Positions 50,410 through 57,821 of a DNA stretch of 64,000 bases are shown piece after piece (the stretch's first letter is position 1; every line of letters starts with the position of its first letter). The position numbers and the translations under genes were made by a program. The notes beneath the pieces were generated by a model. That model made no database searches, was not told where the DNA came from, and saw nothing but the letters and a program-made list of their open reading frames with translations. The DNA is from Arbacia lixula. Lineage: Eukaryota; Echinodermata; Echinoidea; Arbacioida; Arbaciidae. The DNA lies in assembly GCA_963669155.1 (NCBI GenBank), contig OZ022589.1:21754886-21818885 (forward strand). The letters run 5' to 3'.

Positions 50410-51522
50410 AGAGAGAGAGCGAGAGAGAGAGTGTGTTGGGGATATTAAGGGAAGGGGTATAGTAAGATCTTACATTCGTCCCATCTTTCCAAAAGAGACG
50501 TCCTCGTCTCAACAAATTAACGCATGAGAAAATATGGGAATTGAGTAAAAACTTTTGAAAACATGCAAAATGATGAAGGGTGAAGGCTTGAGGGTACCCC
50601 ACAATGAGTAAAGGTATACCTATCATTGGACAGAGCAATGACCAAAGAGGCAAAATTCATATGACGCAAAGGGCCCTATGATGAGATATCCAAAACAATT
50701 TAACCAATACAATATAAGGAGAAACCAACACAGAGATATGTAAAAGAATTGCAACAATGGGCTATGTTTGTACTACAAAAGCTATAGTGAGGTTTACTAT
50801 AGAGCATAAATGTTTCAATGCTAAACTGATGATATGCATGGTTCAAACATGACAGAATTGTTTGCAACAAAACATAACGAAATATAAAACACAAAGCCAA
50901 ATAGAGAATGAATCCTGAACGCGCGCTTATTACAAAGTATCGACTTGTCGACTTAAATTGATCAAAACATGAAAACGGAAGCAATGACAACAAGATGTAA
51001 CAAATGAAATATAATGTTGAGGATGTGAACGTGAAGTAAACCGAAATTACTTTACTGTAACAGCAAATGGCAAACTTGATGTGACTGGAACAGCAAATTG
51101 TAACCATGAACATGGAAACATGGTTTAAGATACCAATCTAATGGTTCCAGTAGGGGTCCCTTCTGGTTTCTACTGGTATTCTACTGGTCTTCTATTGGAT
51201 TCAGAAGAGGTTTCTACTGGTATTCTACTATATATTATGTTTCTAATGGTTTCCACTTGAAATCATTTCACTTTTCATATTCAAACCAGTAGAAAATTTC
51301 CAGTATAGAAACCAGTACGAATCTCTATTGGACGCAGTAGAGATTCCTACTGGTTTCCATTGGCCTGCTGTTGGATTCATCCATTCTATTGGATACATAC
51401 ACTTAACTTTTCGAATATATGCCTATATAGAGAGCATATCTACTTCAAGCAATGGAGATTACAAAAGAGTGTGTTAAAAATTAATGATTACTCACCAGAG
51501 CAATTTTCTTTTCTCCTGTCAT
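34193..51522 (-). CDS. CBR1: Carbonyl reductase CBR-A (CBR1-like SDR), complete, six exons
   Basis: NADPH-dependent carbonyl reductase of the short-chain dehydrogenase family, expected to be a cytosolic monomer that reduces quinones, aldehydes and ketones. Coding exons (minus strand): 51522-51496, 44034-43768, 42822-42710, 35910-35785, 34694-34541, 34351-34193. All introns are GT-AG, phases agree, and the total is 846 nt or 281 residues (human CBR1 has 277). Motifs in order: VTGGNKGIG dinucleotide-binding loop (residues 10-18), NNAG (91-94), VVNLSS with the catalytic Ser (near 140), YGISK catalytic Tyr and Lys (near 200), CCPGY after the last intron, and C terminus AAEFW. The start is the first ATG (MTGEKKIAL) before the exon 1 donor. 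Introns are packed with transposon remnants. I found no clear poly(A) signal near the stop. Confidence 0.93.
35535..35784. other. Degenerate TTTGACC-rich segment beside CBR-A exon 4
   Basis: Repeated TTTGACCA/TTTGACCT words (about nine in 280 bp) form imperfect short tandem units in intron 4 right after the exon 4 donor. They resemble, but are not, the AGGTCA satellite; true AGGTCA spacing is not kept. Confidence 0.4.
36463..36728. repeat. Two tandem 138-bp units with an internal direct repeat
   Basis: Units start at TAGCCTTTAGCCAAGGCATT (36463 and 36601). Each also contains GTCTGCATACATAAGACTAT twice. The adjoining 36720-36950 is rich in CGCG and GCGCGA words, unlike the AT-rich surroundings. 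Lies in CBR-A intron 3. Open frames here are repeat artefacts. Confidence 0.85.
36730..37825. other. Non-coding interval in CBR-A intron 3
   Basis: CpG-rich at the left (36730-36960), then AT-rich. No exon or RNA gene is supported. A small frame at 37600-37866 has no recognisable family. Confidence 0.4.
37826..39425 (+). mobile_element. Tc1/mariner transposon, decayed
   Basis: The ends carry an imperfect inverted pair: AAGGTGGAATAAAATATTTT near 37845 and the inverse of AAGGTGGAGTATTTTTTTC near 39410. Between them is a plus-strand transposase remnant. Length and layout suit a Tc1-like element of about 1.6 kb. It is inside CBR-A intron 3. Confidence 0.75.
38170..39100 (+). pseudogene. Tc1-like transposase pseudogene
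   Basis: The N-terminal helix-turn-helix is clear in frame 38176 (MVALRQEGYKQTDIAEVL, RISQSAVSKILKRQRESG), followed by the basic PGRSRLTS linker. Later parts shift frame repeatedly: VVFTDESRFILCDE (first catalytic Asp region, near 38580), a tryptophan-rich middle, LQDDNA near 38800 (second Asp) and WPACSPDMNP near 38875 (region of the third catalytic residue). Several frameshifts and stops make it inactive. Confidence 0.85.
39400..40165. repeat. Satellite array with nuclear-receptor half-sites (orientation 2)
   Basis: The same family as 32870-33885 in inverse orientation, with about five units of 160-175 bp. Perfect triples AGGTCAGAGGTCAAAGGTCA occur at 39643-39662 and 39811-39830, a triple with one mismatch starts at 39984, and a double is at 40102-40114. 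It lies in intron 3 of CBR-A, between the Tc1 pseudogene and a Penelope-like fragment. Confidence 0.85.
40182..40643 (-). pseudogene. Penelope-like element, GIY-YIG endonuclease-region fragment
   Basis: The minus-strand frame has LPKG-type linker sequence, CPLQGNCLEESIVYKATI with its Cys spacing, then KKFYYGLIGGPFKDRYRNH. This is the zinc-linked GIY-YIG nuclease module found at the C terminus of Penelope-like retroelements (Y-x-G followed by Arg). The reverse transcriptase portion is absent. After KSLKHE the frame runs into unrelated sequence, so the 3' end is truncated near 40250. Confidence 0.8.
40928..41338 (-). CDS. Hypothetical 136-codon Cys-rich ORF
   Basis: An uninterrupted minus-strand frame in a region with less AT bias. 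It has Cys pairs (CAAC near residue 83 and CEAC within SYFVCEACYKHFSR near 105) that could form a zinc site. It lies between the two oppositely oriented Penelope-like fragments. I recognise no family; it may be an element-captured or decayed exon. Confidence 0.25.
   Translation of the reverse strand: MKTSVDGKYSSVNKCCNRSHRVCTYTVEENTSAAESKGTATGERRVAVSVSSACAACLQSNFVALSKLPAPSKIEFIEENPWFLKAAQKRHHSYFVCEACYKHFSRVVIGTSASNSQRAHSFQFRIVQAAWKENTI
41930..42330 (+). pseudogene. Penelope-like element fragment, opposite orientation
   Basis: It reads ITKHFPKWQKLNQHDNKKK, then FYYGLTCGPFKDRCRNHVKS and QLSKYIWTLK, followed after a frameshift by CNLCLEEKYLI and SKCRHQNR-type residues. This continues the GIY-YIG module to its normal end. 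Relative to 40182-40643 it lacks about 80 codons between KLNQ and HDNKKK, with a clean junction. It is in the reverse orientation to that copy. Confidence 0.75.
42950..43500. repeat. Purine-rich tract (polypyrimidine on the CBR-A sense strand)
   Basis: A strongly purine-biased plus strand (GAGG, GAAAG, AGGAAGAAAG words and an (AAAG)n run near 43115-43135), so the transcribed strand of CBR-A intron 2 is pyrimidine-rich just ahead of exon 3. Intron 2 of CBR-B has a CT tract in the equivalent place. Confidence 0.6.
44035..45573. other. CBR-A intron 1 part: non-coding with two CRE palindromes
   Basis: No exon supported. TGACGTCA palindromes occur at 44794-44801 and 44839-44846, amid extra TACGTC half-words (44771-44811). 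A poly-C run is at 44339-44347. A frame at 44861-45100 (minus) has no known family. Confidence 0.4.
45574..45797. mobile_element. MITE-like element, ACCGAAGTG family
   Basis: It starts with CACCGAAGTGGTGACGCCAC and ends with the inverse (GACGTCACACCTCGGCACTC). The interior matches 654-868 (GAGAGGCTTAGCGGTCCGATATTG; CGTAGTTTAGAACCAGTTGTC-like). It abuts the 3' end of the LINE at 45833. Confidence 0.7.
45833..47243 (-). pseudogene. Non-LTR retrotransposon with reverse transcriptase (5'-truncated, frameshifted)
   Basis: Minus-strand frames in order: 47243-46962 (KVVPVYKKKEESLIENYRP, ISLLSALSKILERIVYKRL: RT block 1-2), 46926-46324 (SKAFDSLDHAILLSKL, GVPQGSILWPLLFL, and VIYADDINLF with YADD near residue 88), then 46343-46119 and 46177-45833 (LPYLDYCSLVWSG and FNTRKNDN...AKFWNSF, the usual C-terminal tail). 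Motifs fit CR1/Jockey-type LINE reverse transcriptases. Frame breaks near 46965, 46330 and 46150. The endonuclease domain is missing, so it is a dead 5'-truncated copy in CBR-A intron 1. Confidence 0.9.
47580..47775 (+). mobile_element. Helentron-like element, 3'-end fragment
   Basis: Only the last ~190 bp of the family remain (GGCAAGTCTCTGAAATGTTAG to CAGACCACCTTATACT). The terminal palindrome is lost after ATACT. Confidence 0.6.
47776..49310. other. Non-coding interval in CBR-A intron 1
   Basis: No gene supported. A poly-G run at 48638-48659 creates proline/glycine frames. 47858-47885 resembles the right end of the 728-bp foldback element (TTTTTGTTGTGTTTAATTCC). Confidence 0.4.
49315..49480. 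repeat. Degenerate TACTGG-type short tandem repeat
   Basis: Phrases such as GGATTCCTACTGGTTT and GTGCTGGTCTTGTACTG repeat imperfectly. The same vocabulary fills 51135-51380 (TTTCTACTGGTATTCTACTGG). No coding signal. Confidence 0.6.
49630..49940. repeat. Interspersed repeat related to the flanks of the 32.9-33.9 kb satellite
   Basis: 49640-49740 matches 32745-32860, and 49815-49935 matches 33495-33620 (TGTTCTTCT..TGTAAGTTATA..CCAATAT; GTACGA..TAGGATAG). The two parts are adjacent here without the AGGTCA satellite between them. Confidence 0.6.
50340..50432. repeat. (GA)n microsatellite
   Basis: A nearly uninterrupted AG run of about 85 bp with a G9 run at 50400-50409. Open frames on both strands here are dipeptide artefacts. 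It lies 1.1 kb from CBR-A exon 1 within intron 1. Confidence 0.95.
51135..51380. repeat. Degenerate TACTGG-type short tandem repeat
   Basis: Second block of the vocabulary seen at 49315-49480, for example TTTCTACTGGTATTCTACTGG-like phrases and their inverse (AACCAGTAGAAAATTTCCAG). Some inverted pairs allow hairpins. Confidence 0.6.
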
Positions 51523-51572
51523 GATATTACACCGTCGCTCGATGTATTGCAGCCCGCAAATGAAGGCATCAG

Positions 51573-51587
51573 TCCGCGCGAATTTCT
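51573..51587. promoter_or_regulatory. 15-nt word shared by the upstream regions of both CBR first exons
   Basis: TCCGCGCGAATTTCT lies 51-65 bases upstream of the CBR-A ATG (inverse orientation relative to the gene). It also occurs at 11544-11558, 343-357 bases upstream of the candidate CBR-B ATG and about 57 bp before its TATA box. A chance 15-mer match between two such short regions is very unlikely. Its role is unknown. Confidence 0.35.
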
Positions 51588-51804
51588 GAGTGTGCAAACG
51601 TGCGTAAATTTCATGACGTATAGCCCCAATCGTTGTTTGAAGATTGTTAGGGCCCGAGACCACTGAAGTAGAAAAGTTTTTTCTAGTTCAGTGCCCGAGA
51701 CACTGATCTCTCCCACTGAACTATAGTGGTATAGTTCAGTGATCTCCCCATTACGTGAGAACAGCTGACCAATCACAATGTAGTTCGCATAATAGAACCG
51801 TAGT

Positions 51805-52110
51805 CCGTGCGGTCAGTTTTTAACTCCTTTTGCAATGTGATTTTTGCGACCTTCTTCTGTTCAGTCCCTTACTTTGTCATTCTCTTTGAGATTTTCTTTC
51901 CCATTTTTCCCCTCTCGCCCCTTGAAGTAGTGAGCACATACATGTGACCATTTAGGCAAGTCTCTTTCGTGAGTGCTGCTTCTGATTTCTAATGAATAGA
52001 TGGTGTCACCATGGAAGGTCCATGGTGTCACCGTGCATTACCGTCCCACATCTGTGCACGAATTTGCCAATACAGGCCACCTTAAACTTGTCCACAAACA
52101 GGGGTTCAAC
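51805..52110 (+). mobile_element. Helentron-like element, 3'-end fragment
   Basis: It matches the last ~300 bp of the family (from TTTTGCAATGTGATTTTTGC to AGGCCACCTTAAACTTGTCC), with a degenerate terminal palindrome. It lies about 280 bp from the first coding exon of CBR-A. Confidence 0.55.
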
Positions 52111-53195
52111 CCCCCCCCCCCCCTTAGACGTTCAACCCCCCTCTATTTTTGTTCAAATGTTATTTATACATTTTTTGTTTATTTATTTTTCTCTTGCTTG
52201 TGTCTTCCCAGAAGACGTTCTGGCATGTATCCCTACCTAATAATGTATGAGGCAAGATATTGTGCAGCGCCGGAAAAAACGTCATGACTTCTACCCCCCC
52301 CCCCCCCCCCCCCCCTACAGAGAGCACTTTCAGAGAGTGGGCGGGATAAAAAAAAAAAACTTATGGAAAAAACATCATCACAGGATGAGGACACAAAAAG
52401 TTTTCTTGTGGTTGCGTAACTTTCTTTTGGAATGCATTCAAACGAAGAGGTGCTTTCTGTACAGCAGCTCTAGCTGCTCCTTTTCTCTGTATTGTGATTT
52501 GGCTTCCTTTTTACTATGAATAGCACAAGAATCTCCTCCATGAATGTCATGGTTTTGGGTCAAAACACACTCAAGCATTTTGTGATTACGTAACAGATTC
52601 GCTTGTATTTTTTTCCTGCAGAAAACGCATTCTTCCTTTAGAATTCTATCTGTACGGAAAGATGATTGGAGAATGCATGAACGAGTAATTATTCATTTTC
52701 GGCAAAAGTTCATGTGCAATTAAAGCTCAACAGAATTTTTTTTACTACATTATGTCTCTGTAGAAGATACAAGGCAGAAATTTTCCTGGTACGGTTTCAC
52801 CACTATACCAATGTCGGCACGAAGTCAGCTTTGAAATATCGTTATATTAGGTTACTATATGACATAAGACCGACATTTATTTTCAAATAAGATCATGGAA
52901 ACATTATGAATGACCGGAAAGTTTCCTTCTTTATTCCTCTTGTCTCCCATCTCTTATTTGAAGTGTATTGAACTCAGTATTAAGGGCCTTGAGCCTGTGG
53001 GTCGACAACCTGGCTGTGTCTAGTCTACACACATTATTATTGTTTGCAAATCGTGCTCCCACATACTATCTGAATGAATACACTTGTAACCAAATGGTGC
53101 CCTTCACATTCACACTTTACTGTGGTGGCTATACTACCACAATCTAATTCACATGAATAATATAATATTACGTTGCACCGTGACAAAGCCAACTG
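52111..53195. other. Non-coding interval
   Basis: Poly-C runs at 52111-52123 and 52293-52314 produce proline-rich frames. Otherwise AT-rich with no exon supported. Confidence 0.4.
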
Positions 53196-53199
53196 ATGT

Positions 53200-53945
53200 T
53201 TCAACGTGAGCAAAACACCCTCCCCCTAATTATACTTAACCTTTTCTCAAAGAATGATTTTTTTACACATATCCAACAATGCAATCAAGGCATTTTCACC
53301 TTCCACGTACAAGAACACTCCTCGCCAATAGACTCTTCACATTTCACGGAACAAAATACTGGAACTCCTTGCACATAAACATAAGACAATCAGCCACTAT
53401 AAACACATTCAAAAGAAAAAAACAACAACGCATAAATGAACAATACATAAAATCTTATAAAATCTTGTAAATCTTGTAAAATAATAAAAGTAATACAAAT
53501 CGATACAAACAAATCAATCCTCCTACGTTCCTAACCACACACCACAAATACATCACAATGATTTAATTGATGCAGTGCTAATCTCATATCGACAACCACC
53601 CTCCCCCCCCCCTTCCCACCCTCCATCCCCGCTCCCTTCCCCTTGCCTTGTCTCTGATGGTTTCTTGTTATTATTAATTTCATCAATGTTTTATAGTTGA
53701 TTAATAATATTTGTTTGAAATATGTTTTGGTTCTAAGGGGTCCAGTTGACAAGCTCTGCTTTTTTGGACTCCTTACACACTCACCTTTGTCGTCATCATT
53801 ACAATTTGTACATTTTATATATTTATTTGATGTATGTTTTTGTGTAATATTTGTACTATTGATTGTATTTGTACTTATGATTGTATTTGTATTATCTAGT
53901 ATGAGTTGTGGAAAATAATAAATTGCAAAAAACAACTTACAAATA
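53200..53945 (+). mobile_element. LINE 3' end fragment (second family)
   Basis: The frames 53196-53378 and 53279-53470 overlap as one frameshifted tail: FHLPRTRTLLANRLFTFHGT, then KYWNSLHINIRQSATINTFKR. This is the C-terminal consensus of CR1/Jockey-like LINEs (LP..RT......F.G...WNSLP......FK). A 3' UTR follows to a T/A-rich end near 53945 (AATAATAAATTGCAAAAAAC). No reverse transcriptase remains. Confidence 0.75.
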
Positions 53946-53954
53946 AATTACAAA

Positions 53955-54500
53955 AATGAAAAATCGGACGTTTGTATGTGTAATGTCAATGGGAGGGTCA
54001 TTTATTTCAAATCATGAATTAACATGACGATCTGTTAGGAGCTGTGTATCGCCTGTGTTTGGATTTTTTTACTCTGAAAATTTAGTATGTTGTAGTTAGA
54101 TCTACTAGCTTTTGGGAACGTGGTCTCCATTTTGTATTAGATGTCGGAATCATGGCAAAATTTTAGCTTGAATATCGATTTTTAAATCATTCTAGCCAAT
54201 GCTGTGCATTAGGTGAATGGGAAGATGGGAGGATGAATTGAGGCCGTCGTAAGAACGAGCGACCAAGGTTCGATTGCTGGTGTTGGAAGGATCAAGTTTT
54301 CATTCCTTTAGGAATATTTATTTTGCCACCTTCTTCAGTTCTATCCCTCAGTTCTTCATTCTCTCTGAGATTTTCTTTCCCATTTTTCCCTTTCCCCCTT
54401 TATCTTCAATGACTTACATGTTGTTAGCACATACATGTGATCATTGAGACAAGTCTCTGAAATGTTAGTATGTTGTAGGTGTGAGTCGATGGTGAGTGAT
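53955..54500 (+). mobile_element. Helentron-like element, internal fragment
   Basis: It matches the second half of the 12468-14475 element (GTAATGTCAATGGGAGGGTCA to ATGTTAGTATGTTGTAGGTG) and stops before the 3' end. Non-coding. Confidence 0.5.
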
Positions 54501-54790
54501 TCTGTTCATACTCATTTGATCCTAGCTTCGCCAGCTAGATTCACGTACTGGTAGTACTTGGTGTTAATAAAAACTGTTGACACCTTTGAACAATGATTTC
54601 AAATATATCACAAATCGAATCAAGCTGAAATTGACTTATCATAAAGTCAAGAGATGTCAATTCTTTTCGAAGCAGGTTTCGTAGCATTTCACCAAGTCTT
54701 ATTCTTGAAATAATCCTTGGAATATACAATGAAGATTTGACATCCGGACAAATTTGGAACCTAAAATATGTGTGTATCAGCAAATTAATT

Positions 54791-55130
54791 CAGAACACAA
54801 CAATGTCATTGCGCACCACACATGTCAGCCCACAACTTTTCTGCCAGAAGCATCATGCATTATTAATGAAACTGTAATGGAAGTTGCTAGTAGATTGACA
54901 GGTATGATACACAATGGTCATCGTTGTGTTCTGAATGAATTATCCGTTTTTGTAATGTATTCACAATAGTCCCCTAACTGCCTGGTGACGTGTTATTACC
55001 TCACCTGTATTTCGTGATTCAGTTTCAATGGATGGAACGCACTGAATCTATTAGTTGTTGCTACTCGGACAAACCTTGGACAAGCTTTGGGTTTACCATT
55101 AATTACGTATTGTTTGAACGACATGAATGA
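54791..55130. mobile_element. Foldback/MITE relatives of 25885-26550
   Basis: 54791-54933 is an inverted-repeat element (CAGAACACAACAATG ... CATCGTTGTGTTCTG) like the nested unit at 26072-26218. 54960-55120 matches one arm of the outer element (CCCCTAACTGCCTGGTGACG to GGACAAGCTTTGGGTTTACC). The other outer arm is missing. Confidence 0.7.
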
Positions 55131-55207
55131 AATTTGCATACATAACAAAAATGGTCTATTGATGGAACACACGATATAGGTTATAGGTTACCAAAGCACA
55201 AAATTAT

Positions 55208-55304
55208 GACGGTTGTGTGTGTGGGGGAGGCGGGGGGAGGGGGAGGGTGCGATTAGATTGATCTCGTGTGACAGAAAGTGCGTATGCGGTATGTGCGTGT
55301 ATGT

Positions 55305-55365
<61 letters not shown>

Positions 55366-55445
55366 AAGGAGGGGGGGGGGGGGTCGACCCTCTTCCGTGG
55401 GTTAATGTGAGACAAAATGAGGAGTACCTTGGAACTGTATTATTA
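55208..55445. repeat. Microsatellite-bearing interspersed repeat (minus orientation)
   Basis: (GT)n at 55311-55362, flanked by the inverse of the sequences around 29862-29918 (TCGTGTGACAGAAAG on one side, AATGAGGAGTACCTTGGAAC on the other). Poly-G at 55372-55382. Confidence 0.75.
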
Positions 55446-55629
55446 TTTGTATTTGCGACCGACCGACCACGCAATTGGGTCTGTTTACAGTAAAGGGATA
55501 TTTTTGGCACAACTGAATCATTTACAATTATTACCACCTTGCACCACCCAAATGTGACTGAGTGTTGAATTAGTTTCCTCCAAAACCTGCTCTGAATGTT
55601 CATTTATTATATTTTTCTAAACTAAGCCT

Positions 55630-55725
55630 GTACGTATTTGCCATATCACGTTGGTCACGGGACAGATGAGTGTGTAATACAAACTCGTCTGTCCCGTGAC
55701 CAATGCCCTGTGGCAAATTTGTACA
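55630..55725. mobile_element. Short inverted-repeat element (~95 bp)
   Basis: TTTGCCATATCACGTTGGTC with ACGGGACAGATGAG pairs with CTCGTCTGTCCCGTGACCAA and TGCCCTGTGGCAAAT. The arms are about 40 bp with a loop of about 15. Non-coding, probable MITE remnant. Confidence 0.7.
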
Positions 55726-55979
55726 GTGCAAATTTTCTGAAAAGCACAAAATCTTGTAGGGCAAATCAATACATTTCTTTGATATTTTACTAGAATTGGA
55801 TGGCTTATTTAAGAGAACAAAAATATAAATGGAATTTAAGAGATTTGTGCAAATGTTACAGTAAATGTAACAGAAATGTACACAGGCCCAATTCTATCTT
55901 TGTAACTGTTTTTGTTTCTAAAGACACAATGTTCATATCAAATGACAGACCAATACTTTCACTGTATGGAATCAATGGT

Positions 55980-56166
55980 ATAGTCCTAGGCCTAATTTAA
56001 TTCAGATTCAAATACGAAAATGAGAATAAGCTTGCCTACAGAAACGTCTTAGACGTCATTCTCATTCTCGTATTTGATTTCTGATGATCCTTGTGCTATC
56101 ACGTCTACAATACATATTTTTCCTAAGAAATGACATTTTTATCTAATTCAATTAGGCCTAGGACCA
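55980..56166. mobile_element. MITE with ~26-bp terminal inverted repeats, 55 bp before CBR-B exon 2
   Basis: Starts TAGTCCTAGGCCTAATTTAA and ends TTCAATTAGGCCTAGGACCA. A second inner inverted pair (CAAATACGAAAATGAGAAT with ATTCTCATTCTCGTATTTG) is nested in it. It sits immediately ahead of the branch-point region of exon 2. Confidence 0.75.
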
Positions 56167-56220
56167 TACCATTCATTAATTTTATAATATCAATCTTATA
56201 ATATTTATTGTATATTACAG

Positions 56221-57604
56221 GTAACTGGGGCCAATAAAGGCATCGGTTTTGCAGCAGTGAGGGCGCTCTGCAAACATTTCGGCGACAATGGGGAGGTGTA
56301 TCTCGCGAGTCGCGATGAAGGGCGGGGCCACGAGGCCGTTCGCGTCTTAAAAGGGGAGGGGCTTAACCCCAAATTCATCCAACTCGACATCTGTAATAAT
56401 GATCACATCGAGAAAGTAGCGAAGTACTTCAAGGAGACCCACGATGGCCTAGACATCTTGGTCAACAATTCTGCAATAATGTTTAAAGTAAGTAGTGTAT
56501 TAGCATGTGGTTCACTTTAAATCATATTTGAAAATTCATGTCATCAGGCCTTATATAATGTTTTCATCACCACATCACGGTCTCGTTCTTGTACAATTTC
56601 TCCTTTATCCAAGTGACCCGTTTTGCTTCTCCTCCGCCTCCATACTTTTCCATATTTGTTATGGCCAAATGAAAGTTCTGCAAACAATGTGTGAGTTAGA
56701 GATGGACACCTGTACCAAGAGAGTCTCTTGTCACCAGTAATGTGCACCAGTGCATCACAGGAAGGGTTAATAAGTCAACATATACCAGATCCGTTTGATA
56801 TGCAAACAGCAGGTGTGCCTGTTTGGAGAAATTCGCAGTTGTAGGACAAGACAAATAATGATAAATTACATCATTACAGGTTATCAACCGGACAGAGACG
56901 ATAATAGGTCAAATCCAACGTGAAAAACTGTTCAGTCCTTAACACGAAATCTGCTATAATCATGAAATTCAATGCACAAGGCAGTACACAATGCCATTCC
57001 TAATTAAACGTAAGTATTTTATGCCGTTCTTTATCAGGGAATGATATACCCCATAACCTCATGCCTACCGTTAATATTAATTCTTAACTTTTTGCACCTT
57101 TGTTTGAACTTGATTTATAACGCGTTGCAGTGTACACATTTTTTGTTAATCTAAGTAAACAAATCATTATTGACATGATTAACAAGGTATCATGATTGTT
57201 TGCATATTCCCGTGCTGGTACCTAACGCCGATTTGAAGTGGAGCTTTTCATTTTGTAAAAACGTAATTTTATCACATAACATACGATCTGGCAGTATATT
57301 TATACTGAACTAACGAATGGTTGATCTTGAACCAACCTCGAATACAAATTGGCAAAAAGATGGTATCATGAATAATTAAAATTGTTCCCCATTCCTTCCG
57401 TCTCCCTCCCCCACCCCCACCCCCACCCCCCGCCTCTATCTCTGCTCTTATCTTGTCTCTTTTTTATCGTCTATCTCTCCATCTCTGTCTGTCCGTCTGT
57501 CTGTCTGTCTCTGTCTCTGTCTCTCTCCCTCTCCATGTCTCTCCCTCACCCACCTCTCCCCCCCTCTCTCTCTCTCTCTCTCTTCCCCTCTCTTTCCCCC
57601 TCCC

Positions 57605-57639
<35 letters not shown>

Positions 57640-57778
57640 TCTCCCTCTCTCTCCCCCTCTCTCTCTCTCATTCTCTCTCTCTCTCTCTCTCCCTCTCTCT
57701 CTCTCTTCCTTTCTCTCTTTCTCACCCTTCTCTCTCTCTCTCTCTCTCTCTCCATCTCTCCCTCTCTCTCCCCCTCCC

Positions 57779-57821
<43 letters not shown>

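Noticed and set aside
50213-50653. 146-codon and 89-codon frames across 50213-50653
   Set aside because: Ser/Leu and Arg/Glu dipeptide artefacts of the (GA)n microsatellite.
55213-55493. Val/Cys or Thr/His-rich frames at 9679-9915, 29718-30044 and 55188-55603
   Set aside because: Products of (CA)n/(GT)n runs.
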